Shown: positions 35,919-44,588 of the stretch, in pieces
Numbering within the stretch: the stretch's first letter is position 1
How the letters are laid out: the number at the start of each line of letters is the position of its first letter
Source of the DNA: an uncultured Clostridia bacterium
Lineage (GTDB): Bacteria > Bacillota > Clostridia > Oscillospirales > CAG-272
Assembly (NCBI GenBank): GCA_947625805.1
Contig: CANQPT010000011.1
Location: 1-47,295 of the forward strand
Length of the DNA: 47,295 nt
Reading direction: 5' to 3'
Position numbers and translations under genes: made by a program
Notes under the pieces: model-generated
Told to the model about the DNA's origin: nothing
What the model saw: only the letters and a program-made list of their open reading frames with translations
Databases searched by the model: none

Positions 35919-37271
35919 ATGCAGTTAAAAACCCCCCTGCCGGAGGAAATCCGTCGCCGCGTACGCCGACGCGCCCTCAAAAGAACGCTGATCATGCTGG
36001 CGCTCTATATCGTTTTGTACTACTCGGTCATCGTGCGGTACGGATATCGGTATTTTGCCGACCGGATCGGCCCGCTTTCCACAGTGCTTATCTTTATGGC
36101 CCTGGCGGTTCTGCCGCCGTTTGTTTCCGGGCTGGTACCCATGCTGCGCACCCCCTCCTATGAGGGCAAGGTGCTGTCGGTGAGCCGCGTCATCACTCTG
36201 AATTACCCGAGGGCCGGAGGATTCCGGTACAGCGCAAATCTGCCCAAAGAGGAACAGCAGTATGCAGTGATCGCGCTTATACGACAGGACGACGGAAGCG
36301 AGGTTCGCCGCAGGATCCGCAAATATGATTTGGACGATCCTGCGGTGGATCTCTGTCAGGCGGGGGATACCGTCCGCTATTACCGCGGCACCCGCTATGC
36401 CCAGATCTTAAGCCGTTACGGCAGACACGACGTGGACTGCGTCGAGTGCGGATTTTACTGCCCCAAAGAGGATACTGTCTGTAGGCGCTGCGGCGCGCCG
36501 CTGATCAAAGAGGGGGTGGAATGGACCGCGGCGGAAGAGGCCGATTTGCAGCGGCCTGAGCCGGAGCATGCCGCCGCAAAACGCGGCCCGGCCGTGACCA
36601 CCCGCGCTCCCATTGAAGATGAGGCGCCTCCCGCCCGCACCAAAAGCGGTTTCTCCTATTCCGCGCCGGTCCCCATTCGGCGGGAGCCGGTCAAGACCGA
36701 GGATCAGCCGGTGATCGAGCACACCGAGCACTATAAGCGCCGTGTGGATCCGTCGGATCAGATGGGATTTTTCGGACAGTGCTTTCTTTTGTACTTGATC
36801 ACCTCGTTCATCTCACTGACCGCCGGCGGCGCGGCGGAAACCCCGCGCGATCTTGTTTTCACGTATCTGGCCGTGTCCGGATTTGTACCGCTTGCGTTCA
36901 GTATCTATTTCATGCGGGATATGCCCTCCATGCACTTCCGGGAGGGCAAGTACACCTGGATCGGACAGTCGCTTTGGTATCTTCTGCCGGCTGAAATTCT
37001 GCGCACGGCCATTTCCTATATTCCCGTGTCCCGCAACGCCTTCGGCGGATTTTTTGCCCCGCTCGCGCACCTGTTGTGGACGCTCTTCTATGTAAATTCG
37101 TCGGGCAGAGCCGAGCAGATCGAAAAAATGCTTTATATCCGCCAAGATTATCTGGCATATCTGCCCTGGCCGATGCTCACCACCATGCTCCGGGTACTGC
37201 TGCTCATGGCCGCATACCGGATCATTTGGGGAAAACACGCCCGCAGTCGCGCCAAACTGCTGGGCAAATAA
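35919..37271 (+). CDS. Multi-pass membrane protein with cytoplasmic zinc ribbon
   Basis: N-terminal TM pair, 'CVECGFYCPKEDTVCRRCGAPL', C-terminal TM cluster. Confidence 0.7.
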   Translation: MQLKTPLPEEIRRRVRRRALKRTLIMLALYIVLYYSVIVRYGYRYFADRIGPLSTVLIFMALAVLPPFVSGLVPMLRTPSYEGKVLSVSRVITLNYPRAGGFRYSANLPKEEQQYAVIALIRQDDGSEVRRRIRKYDLDDPAVDLCQAGDTVRYYRGTRYAQILSRYGRHDVDCVECGFYCPKEDTVCRRCGAPLIKEGVEWTAAEEADLQRPEPEHAAAKRGPAVTTRAPIEDEAPPARTKSGFSYSAPVPIRREPVKTEDQPVIEHTEHYKRRVDPSDQMGFFGQCFLLYLITSFISLTAGGAAETPRDLVFTYLAVSGFVPLAFSIYFMRDMPSMHFREGKYTWIGQSLWYLLPAEILRTAISYIPVSRNAFGGFFAPLAHLLWTLFYVNSSGRAEQIEKMLYIRQDYLAYLPWPMLTTMLRVLLLMAAYRIIWGKHARSRAKLLGK

Positions 37272-37345
37272 AAAAGGAACGGCGTGTGCCGCTTTGATCT
37301 GAAGGTAAAGTCTTAGAAAGGGCTTTGTTTTGAGGGAAAATTTAC

Positions 37346-37387
37346 AACAAAGGGACTTTGTGGTTAAGCGCACAAAGTCCCTTTGTT
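37346..37387. repeat. Dispersed hairpin repeat, copy 2
   Basis: AACAAAGGGACTTTGTG - gttaagcg - CACAAAGTCCCTTTGTT, 17-bp perfect stem, followed by T-rich DNA. Confidence 0.8.
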
Positions 37388-37436
37388 TTTTGTTTGAGGC
37401 GACCGCTAAAGCAGTCGGTTTTGGATTATGTTGTGT

Positions 37437-37580
37437 TCATTCGCCGAAAAAGGTTTCTTCGTCCAGCAAAGAATCAAAGCCAAGGGGATCGGTGTCGGAG
37501 CCGTTAAAATCGTCCATGATCTCCTTGTCGGTCGCAAAGTGATATACGATCATCTCGGGAGTTTCGTACTGTGTTTTCAT
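37437..37580 (-). CDS. Short peptide, YxxPx[LFM] family member 3 (absent from ORF track)
   Basis: MKTQYETPEMIVYHFATDKEIMDDFNGSDTDPLGFDSLLDEETFFGE (47 aa); strong SD GGAAAGGAGAA upstream of the ATG on the minus strand. Confidence 0.7.
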   Translation of the reverse strand: MKTQYETPEMIVYHFATDKEIMDDFNGSDTDPLGFDSLLDEETFFGE

Positions 37581-37603
37581 TCGCTTATCTTCTCCTTTCC
37601 GGC

Positions 37604-40504
37604 TTAAACGTTATCGGGCATCAGCTGAGTGCTCGTCTCCGCGGTGACCACATAAATCTTTCCGTTGATACGCAGGGTTACGAAGGCCATGACGTACCGC
37701 TCCTCGTTTTTCGGAATATCTTTCATGGTGAAGTTGATGTTGCTGGCAATATAAGCATCGAAAGAAAAATCTCTGCCCGCTACGTAGTAGTATACGCCCT
37801 TTGGACTATTTTGAAGAACCGTCGATGGCTGTCGGTTTTTCCACTCGTAGTCACCATTATCAACCTCGTAATTCTGTTTGGCAATTTCATCTTTTACTTG
37901 ATCCGCCGTAAAGGAGCCATCCGCATAAACAAAGCCAAACGCCAGAATCTTCGCGTTTTTCAGATCTTCTTGATACTTGAACTCTGCGCCGTCTCCCCCG
38001 GTCGAGTCCCATCCAAACCGGAATGCATTCGTATACTTGCCATCCTGTTCACCCTGTGTAGGTGGATCCGTTTTTACATCTACCTGCACCATTTTCTGAA
38101 CGGCCTCATCAGGAACATACCACAAGGCCGTCAAGTGGATCTCCGTGCCTTTCTTGAAGTCGCTGTTGATGGTCAGTGTCTGCCCGTCCTCGGAAAGGGT
38201 ACAACCGACTGGAGCTTGGTCCGTAAACTCCCATCCGCCGAATTCGTACTTGACCGTTTCTTCATCATCGTTCATGATGTCGTCAAGCGTTTTCAGCGTG
38301 ACGGTCATGGTGCCATCGGCCACTTGCACATTCTCATCCTCGGAGGTGTACGTCTCCTGCGTGGTCTTGGGTTCGCTTTCACTCTTATCGTCCGTGTAGG
38401 AAACGGTGTACGTGTTGGGGGTCTTATCGAAGATCGGGTACAGGTCGCAGTTGGTGTAGATCGCCTCGACCGGGTTGCCCTTCCGGTCACCCCAACACTT
38501 GAAGGTGTAGGTGTACTGAACGTCGGCAGGCTTTTCGGGTTTGCTCACGTCCTTGAGAAGTGCGAAGACTTCGTTCGGGGTCTTGAGCGCGCCGCGCTGG
38601 ACGTTGTTCGAGTTACTAGTACCTTGGACAACGTTCACATTAGTATACTCGTATTTCACGGGCTCGGCGATCGGCTCCCCGTCTTCACCGTGGAAGGTCA
38701 CGGTCGGCTGTAGGTTGTCCTGAATGACCGCCAACATGGTGAAGGTTGCGTTCGAATTTTCGTTTTTCGGCTCTCTTTGGTTGTTTTCATCGTAAAAATG
38801 TGTTGCATGACTGTTAAAGATCGAAAATTCGCTGACCGCACTTGCGGTATACACACCGTTCATGCCGTTCAATCTCGAATTGATATAAAAGTAATAGTAT
38901 CCGTTTTTCAGGTCAAGTACGCTGGGGGCTTTTCCGTCGTTCGAGTCCGCGGGTGAGCCCCATTGCCAAGATTGACCGCGCAGACCATCATTACCATTTG
39001 AATCCAGACCCCACATTTTGACGTACACATCATCCGCGATGATAGTCTTGTCGGCATCCACTCCGTCAATCTTGTAGACCAGCGTGATACCGGTACCGCC
39101 GTGCAGAGCCACCTTCTCCTGCAAGAAATTCTGTTTTGCGGCGGGGTTGTTGATGGTTTGTGTGGTCGGTTTTTCGTAGACGATACCGTATTTGTCGTAG
39201 GAGGCTACGAAGGTTACGTCATCGACGTAAACATAGGTTGCGGGATTCACAAGTGTTCCGTCCGAGCCTTGCACCGTCCAGCCCTTAAAGGTGTAGGCAT
39301 ACACGCCGTCGTGCTTACTCAGGTTCGGCACTTGCGGGACTTCCCCGTCCAGTTTACCTTGATTTGCGGAAAGTTGCTTAATTGTCGTTCCGTCATCGTC
39401 GAGGAAAGTGACCGTGTACTCCGTCTCTCCGGAAGCCGTCTTGTAGTACGGGAAAAGATCGACGTCCTCGTAGATGTAGTCAATCCGGTTGCCCGCCTCG
39501 TCACCCCAGTAATCAAACACGTAATAGGTCTCACCTTCCGGCTCCTTGGCGGGAAGAGTGGGGTGTTCGTCCAACAGCGCGTACACTTCGTTCGGTGTCT
39601 TGAGCGCGCCACGCTGTACGTTGTTCGAGTTATTAGTACCTTGGACAACGTTCACATTGGTATACTCGTATTTTATGGGCTCGGCGATCAGCTCCCCGTC
39701 TTCACCGTGGAAGGTGACGGTCGGCTGTAGATTGTCCTGAATGACCGCCAGCATGGTGAAAGTTGCGTTTGAATTGTTGTTTAACGGGTCTCTTTTGTTG
39801 TGTTCATCGTAAAAATGTGTTGCATGACTGTTAAAGATGGAAAATTCGCTGACCGCACTCGCGGTATACACACCGTTCATGCCGTTCAATCTCGAATTGA
39901 TATAAAAGTAATAGTATCCGTTTTTCATGTCAAGCACGCTGGGGGCTTTTCCGTCGTTCGACTCTGCGGGCAAGCCCCATTGCCAAGATTGACCGCGCAG
40001 ACCATCATTACCGTTTGAATCCAGACCCCACAATTTGACGTACACATCATCCGCGATGATAGTCTTGTCGGCATCCACTCCGTCAATCTTGTAGACCAGC
40101 GTGATACCGGTACCGCCGTGCAGCGGAACTTTCTCAGGTAAAAGATCCTGCTTGGTACCATCAGGGTTTTTGATTGTAATCGGTTTCGGGTCTACGAAAT
40201 ACACACCGCCCCCGTCTGCCGCCTTTGTTTGCACTTCATCATCTGTGTCCGCGTCCGTGGCGGTCAATTCCGCTTCCGGGACGGCGTCCGGCGTGTCCGC
40301 GCTCGCAGTGGTTTCCGCGCCGACGGAAGAGTCTGCTTCATCCGCGGCGGCGATTTCCTGCCCCACGGGCTGTACGCTTGCCGACAGGGTTTCTTCAGCC
40401 GCGCTTTCGACGGTTTGTGCGCCGACGGAAAAGCTCGCAACAGGCGTTACGGAAACGACTGTCACAATCGCCAGCAAAAGCGCCAACAACTCTTTCTTCA
40501 TCAT
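37604..40504 (-). CDS. Secreted protein with duplicated domain and InlB-like repeats
   Basis: Signal peptide MMKKELLALLLAIVTVVSVTPVASFSVGAQ; SD GGAGGAACAT; 'YAYTFKGWTVQG...VASYD' InlB-like motifs; C-terminal module shared with the 1079-3616 product. Confidence 0.75.
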   Translation of the reverse strand: MMKKELLALLLAIVTVVSVTPVASFSVGAQTVESAAEETLSASVQPVGQEIAAADEADSSVGAETTASADTPDAVPEAELTATDADTDDEVQTKAADGGGVYFVDPKPITIKNPDGTKQDLLPEKVPLHGGTGITLVYKIDGVDADKTIIADDVYVKLWGLDSNGNDGLRGQSWQWGLPAESNDGKAPSVLDMKNGYYYFYINSRLNGMNGVYTASAVSEFSIFNSHATHFYDEHNKRDPLNNNSNATFTMLAVIQDNLQPTVTFHGEDGELIAEPIKYEYTNVNVVQGTNNSNNVQRGALKTPNEVYALLDEHPTLPAKEPEGETYYVFDYWGDEAGNRIDYIYEDVDLFPYYKTASGETEYTVTFLDDDGTTIKQLSANQGKLDGEVPQVPNLSKHDGVYAYTFKGWTVQGSDGTLVNPATYVYVDDVTFVASYDKYGIVYEKPTTQTINNPAAKQNFLQEKVALHGGTGITLVYKIDGVDADKTIIADDVYVKMWGLDSNGNDGLRGQSWQWGSPADSNDGKAPSVLDLKNGYYYFYINSRLNGMNGVYTASAVSEFSIFNSHATHFYDENNQREPKNENSNATFTMLAVIQDNLQPTVTFHGEDGEPIAEPVKYEYTNVNVVQGTSNSNNVQRGALKTPNEVFALLKDVSKPEKPADVQYTYTFKCWGDRKGNPVEAIYTNCDLYPIFDKTPNTYTVSYTDDKSESEPKTTQETYTSEDENVQVADGTMTVTLKTLDDIMNDDEETVKYEFGGWEFTDQAPVGCTLSEDGQTLTINSDFKKGTEIHLTALWYVPDEAVQKMVQVDVKTDPPTQGEQDGKYTNAFRFGWDSTGGDGAEFKYQEDLKNAKILAFGFVYADGSFTADQVKDEIAKQNYEVDNGDYEWKNRQPSTVLQNSPKGVYYYVAGRDFSFDAYIASNINFTMKDIPKNEERYVMAFVTLRINGKIYVVTAETSTQLMPDNV
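38568..39118 (-). repeat. 551-bp intragenic repeat, copy B
   Basis: Encodes EKVALHGGTGITLVYK...ALKTPNEVFALL, near-identical to copy A at 39585-40135. Confidence 0.85.
39585..40135 (-). repeat. 551-bp intragenic repeat, copy A
   Basis: Encodes EKVPLHGGTGITLVYK...ALKTPNEVYALL; same length as copy B. Confidence 0.85.
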
Positions 40505-40816
40505 ATGTTCCTCCTACATGAAATCATAGAATCTATTGTTTTTGTACAATGCGCTAATGATACATATACATTCTAACACGAAAAAAAGGCAATGTAAATA
40601 ACCTTTTTTATTTCGCAGAAAATCTGTACAAGTGCACAAAAAGCGCGGATTGATTTTGTGTAAAAAGCCTATGTATTCCGTAGCCATCTTCCAAAACCGA
40701 ACAAAAAATGCGGCGCACTTTGACCGTGCGCCGACGTTTTCCCGTACGACCGGTAGGTTTCTTTCGGGGGCGAACGCCTCTTTTTTGCAAGCATTTGCGC
40801 CGAACATGCACTACAC

Positions 40817-40845
40817 TTGAAAAAAACGCTTGTTTATGATACAAT
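40817..40845 (+). promoter_or_regulatory. SigA promoter for the small ORF-mnmG-rsmG operon
   Basis: TTGAAA (40817-40822), 17-nt spacer, TACAAT (40840-40845). Confidence 0.75.
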
Positions 40846-40875
40846 GGCAGAAACAAACCGTGGGAGGTAAAGAGT

Positions 40876-40986
40876 ATGAAAGAACGCATCGGGCACATCA
40901 TAGCCATCCTCGTATTGGCGCTTACCGTGCTTGCGGCTTTCGGATATGCCCTCGGGTATTTTGATCTAACCTTTATTCGCAGATGA
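40876..40986 (+). CDS. 36-aa single-TM peptide overlapping the mnmG start
   Basis: [44 protein letters not shown] upstream; stop/start overlap ATGA with mnmG. Confidence 0.6.
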   Translation: MKERIGHIIAILVLALTVLAAFGYALGYFDLTFIRR

Positions 40987-42866
40987 ACGACACATATTTT
41001 TGCAAGCAAACAGACGTCGCGGTGGTAGGCGCGGGGCACGCGGGCATTGAGGCCGCGCTTGCCTGTGCGCGCATGGGCTGCCGGACGGCACTGTTCACCA
41101 TGAATCTGGACGCGGTGGGGAATATGCCCTGCAATCCTGCCATCGGCGGAACGGGCAAGGGCCAGTTGGTCTTTGAGATCGACGCGCTGGGCGGAGAGAT
41201 GGGCCGGGCGGCCGACCGGGTCACCCTGCAATCACGCACCCTCAACGCAAGCAAAGGCCCCGCCGTACAGTCCAAGCGAGTGCAGGCCGACCGGCGGCTG
41301 TATCAGGAGATCATGAAAGAGACCCTGGAGCGCACGCCGTCCTTAGAACTCATTCAGGCCGAGATCGTGGATCTAAAGATAGAGAACGGCGCCGTGTGCG
41401 GTGTGGTCACACGCATGGGCGCGGTCTTTTCCTGCCGCGCGGTCATTCTTTGCTGCGGTACCTATCTGAACGGCGAGGTCATCGTCGGAGAGGTGCAGAC
41501 CCCCTCCGGCCCGGACGGAATGCTCCCGGCCGCCGATCTCTCGAAGGCGCTTATCCGTGCGGGCATCGCGCTGAGGCGATTCAAGACCGGTACCCCGCCC
41601 CGCATCCGTCGGGACTCGGTGGATCTTTCCGGGCTGGAAGTACAGCAGGGCGAGGAATATATCACACCCTATTCCTATCATACCGACGAGGCTGAGTTGA
41701 ACGCACGGGCACAGGTCGACTGTCATATCGTCTACACCAACCAAAAAACCCATGAGATCATTCGGGAAAACCTCGACCGTTCGCCCATCTATTCCGGGCG
41801 CATTCACGGCACGGGACCGCGATACTGTCCGTCCATCGAGGACAAGGTGGTCCGTTTTGCCGACAAGGAGCGGCACCAGCTCTTTCTTGAGCCAATGGGA
41901 ACGCACACCCAGGAGATGTACCTGCAGGGCTTTTCCTCTTCCATGCCGGAAGAGGTACAGCGGCAGATGCTGGCCACCCTGCCCGGCTTTGAGAATGCGC
42001 AGATCATGCGCACCGCCTACGCCATCGAATACGACTGCATCGATCCCACCGAACTTGCTCCGACTCTGGGATTCAAACGGATCGCGGGGCTGTACGGCGC
42101 AGGGCAGTTCAACGGCACCTCGGGCTATGAGGAGGCCGCGGCGCAGGGCATCGTGGCCGGCATCAACGCCGCCCTTTCGGTCAAAGGCGAACCACCCATG
42201 ATTCTCGGGCGGGACACGTCGTATATCGGTATGCTGATCGACGATCTGGTCACCAAGGGGACAAACGAGCCATATCGGGTGATGACCGGCCGTTCGGAAT
42301 ACCGGCTGCTGCTCCGGCAGGACAACGCCGACGCGCGTTTAACTCCCTACGGCAGACGTGTGGGTCTGATCGACGACGCCCGCTGGGCGGACTTTGAGGC
42401 CAAGCAAGAGGCAATCCGGGCCGAGATTGCGCGGATCGGGCGCACCAATATCCCACCCGGCCAAACGCTGGACCAACTGCTGGAGCGGGCAGGCACCGCA
42501 CCGGCACGCAACGGCATCAGCTTAGCGGAACTGCTGCGCCGACCGCAGCTCGACTATGATATGCTCGCTCCCGTCGACCCGGGGCGGCCAAACCTGCCGC
42601 GCGCAGTGCGCAAGACGGTGGAGGTCAGCGTCAAATACGAGGGGTACATCCGCCGGCAACTTGCCGAAGTAGAGAAGTTTTCCCGCCTGGAGCAGAAAAA
42701 ACTGCCGACCGATTTTGACTATACAACCGTAAAAGGCATTCGTCTGGAGGCCCGGCAAAAGTTAAACCGCATCCGGCCGGAAAATCTCGGACAGGCCTCC
42801 CGGATCAGCGGAATCTCTCCGGCTGATCTTTCGGTTTTGCTGATCTGGCTGGAGGGCAGAAAATGA
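40983..42866 (+). CDS. mnmG: tRNA uridine-5-carboxymethylaminomethyl(34) synthesis enzyme MnmG
   Basis: '[21 protein letters not shown]', '[24 protein letters not shown]', '[30 protein letters not shown]'. Confidence 0.97.
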   Translation: MNDTYFCKQTDVAVVGAGHAGIEAALACARMGCRTALFTMNLDAVGNMPCNPAIGGTGKGQLVFEIDALGGEMGRAADRVTLQSRTLNASKGPAVQSKRVQADRRLYQEIMKETLERTPSLELIQAEIVDLKIENGAVCGVVTRMGAVFSCRAVILCCGTYLNGEVIVGEVQTPSGPDGMLPAADLSKALIRAGIALRRFKTGTPPRIRRDSVDLSGLEVQQGEEYITPYSYHTDEAELNARAQVDCHIVYTNQKTHEIIRENLDRSPIYSGRIHGTGPRYCPSIEDKVVRFADKERHQLFLEPMGTHTQEMYLQGFSSSMPEEVQRQMLATLPGFENAQIMRTAYAIEYDCIDPTELAPTLGFKRIAGLYGAGQFNGTSGYEEAAAQGIVAGINAALSVKGEPPMILGRDTSYIGMLIDDLVTKGTNEPYRVMTGRSEYRLLLRQDNADARLTPYGRRVGLIDDARWADFEAKQEAIRAEIARIGRTNIPPGQTLDQLLERAGTAPARNGISLAELLRRPQLDYDMLAPVDPGRPNLPRAVRKTVEVSVKYEGYIRRQLAEVEKFSRLEQKKLPTDFDYTTVKGIRLEARQKLNRIRPENLGQASRISGISPADLSVLLIWLEGRK

Positions 42867-43573
42867 GCGCGTTTACGGAAGTTTATTTACAGGCGCTCAC
42901 GCGCAACCGACTGGAACGGTACGCGCCGCACGCGGCCAAATTTGAGGCGCTGGCAGAACTTTTGCGTACCGAAAACAAAAAATACAACCTGACCGCCATC
43001 ACCGACGACCGGGGGATCGCCTACCGGCATTTTGCCGACTGCTTGTATGCCGCCGACCGCTTTGAAGTCGGCGCCCAAGTGCTGGACGTCGGCTGCGGCG
43101 GGGGCTTTCCCGTACTGCCGCTTGCCATTGTCCGCCCGGATCTGCGTCTGACCGCCCTTGACTCGACCGCCAAAAAACTCGGTTTTGTGGAACAGGCGGC
43201 AAAGCGGTTGGCCCTTGAAAACGTCCGCGTATTATGCGCACGGGCGGAAGAGGCGGGACAGGGACCTTGGCGGGAGCGTTACGACGCGGTCTGCGCACGG
43301 GCGGTCGCCCGACTGCCGCTGCTTCTCGAATGGTGCATACCCTTGGTCAAGCCGGACGGGGTTTTTTACGCCCTCAAGGGAAAGAACGGCGGGAAAGAAC
43401 TGGCCGAGGCGGCAAACGCGCTGGCCGCGCTTCTATGTACTGCCGAATGCGAGGAATACACCCTGCTTGCTCCCGAGCCGCAGGGACGGTGTCTGATCAC
43501 CGTGCGCAAGAGAGCGCCCACCCCGGCGCGATATCCCCGCCCGGGCGGACAGGCCGTCAAGAAACCGCTTTAG
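42863..43573 (+). CDS. rsmG: 16S rRNA (guanine(527)-N(7))-methyltransferase RsmG
   Basis: '[23 protein letters not shown]...[38 protein letters not shown]'; ATGA overlap with mnmG. Confidence 0.95.
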   Translation: MSAFTEVYLQALTRNRLERYAPHAAKFEALAELLRTENKKYNLTAITDDRGIAYRHFADCLYAADRFEVGAQVLDVGCGGGFPVLPLAIVRPDLRLTALDSTAKKLGFVEQAAKRLALENVRVLCARAEEAGQGPWRERYDAVCARAVARLPLLLEWCIPLVKPDGVFYALKGKNGGKELAEAANALAALLCTAECEEYTLLAPEPQGRCLITVRKRAPTPARYPRPGGQAVKKPL

Positions 43574-43617
43574 TCATGCCGCACAGTCTCATATTCTCCG
43601 GCTTTTCCCGGCAAAAA

Positions 43618-43645
43618 ATCGCGGCAGACTTTGGTCTGCCGCGAT
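43618..43645 (-). terminator. Terminator at convergent gene ends
   Basis: ATCGCGGCAGAC-tttg-GTCTGCCGCGAT, followed by TTTTTT on the minus strand. Confidence 0.75.
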
Positions 43646-43655
43646 GCTTGCAAAA

Positions 43656-44588
43656 TCAATTTACGATCTCTTCAATGTCCGCCGTCCGGATGGTCTGGGG
43701 CTGGCCGTATTCGTTGGCTTCGCCGTAGGCCACCGTCCCGTCTTCTCCGAAATAATAGAGATCCACGTATCCGGTTTCTACCGGGTATTTTTTGTACAGA
43801 GTGCCTGTGGTTTCAAGCAGCAGCGTGTAGGAAAGATCATGGCCGTCGTCGGCGGTTTGCAGTACCAGACGGTAGCTTCCGTCGGGAGATTCCACCGGAT
43901 TTTCGCGGGTGAGTTTAGCGTTGTTCACTCCGATGACCACCGCATAAAAGGCCATGAACACCGTGACCGCACACACCGCGATGCGGGGGTAGGTCCCCTC
44001 CACCGTGATGCCGATGGCAATAAAGGCGGCGATCATGGGAACCATAAGATAGAGATTGCCGTGCACGCAGAACATGCTGACAAAGGTCACGAGAAGCGCC
44101 AGCGGCTTGGGCAGCATATCCATGAACATGAGCAGCACCACACCGAGCAGCGACAGGGCGAGATAGAGCACATAAAGAATGACGCTGACCGGGGTCAGTC
44201 GGAAGTAATAGCCGCATAAACCGAGAATATCCACTGCCACCAGCGAAAAGATGTAAGCGATGATAATGCAGAGCGGAATGAGCATGGCCGCCGCACGTTT
44301 CCCGGTCATGGGCTTGCGCTTGCCACCGGGAGAGGCGGGCACGGCAAGAGAGGACGTGGTCATCATACGGTTGACCGTCTGGGTGTCCATGCGCTTTACC
44401 GAATTGGTGGTGTAAAAGCGGTATTCCCGCTCGGCCGTCTGAGAGAGCGGCCGGTCGCCCGGCGTATTCAGCCGCGCCTCCTCTTCACGGGCAATATCGT
44501 CCACGAGATTGCTGTCTACCGCTTCAAATTGAAAGGTGTCGATTTTGGACATCTTATTGCGGTTTCCGTGAGGATCATTTGTTTTCAT
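43656..44588 (-). CDS. Multi-pass membrane protein, unknown function
   Basis: 310 aa, several hydrophobic segments; overlaps the end of polA. Confidence 0.65.
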   Translation of the reverse strand: MKTNDPHGNRNKMSKIDTFQFEAVDSNLVDDIAREEEARLNTPGDRPLSQTAEREYRFYTTNSVKRMDTQTVNRMMTTSSLAVPASPGGKRKPMTGKRAAAMLIPLCIIIAYIFSLVAVDILGLCGYYFRLTPVSVILYVLYLALSLLGVVLLMFMDMLPKPLALLVTFVSMFCVHGNLYLMVPMIAAFIAIGITVEGTYPRIAVCAVTVFMAFYAVVIGVNNAKLTRENPVESPDGSYRLVLQTADDGHDLSYTLLLETTGTLYKKYPVETGYVDLYYFGEDGTVAYGEANEYGQPQTIRTADIEEIVN

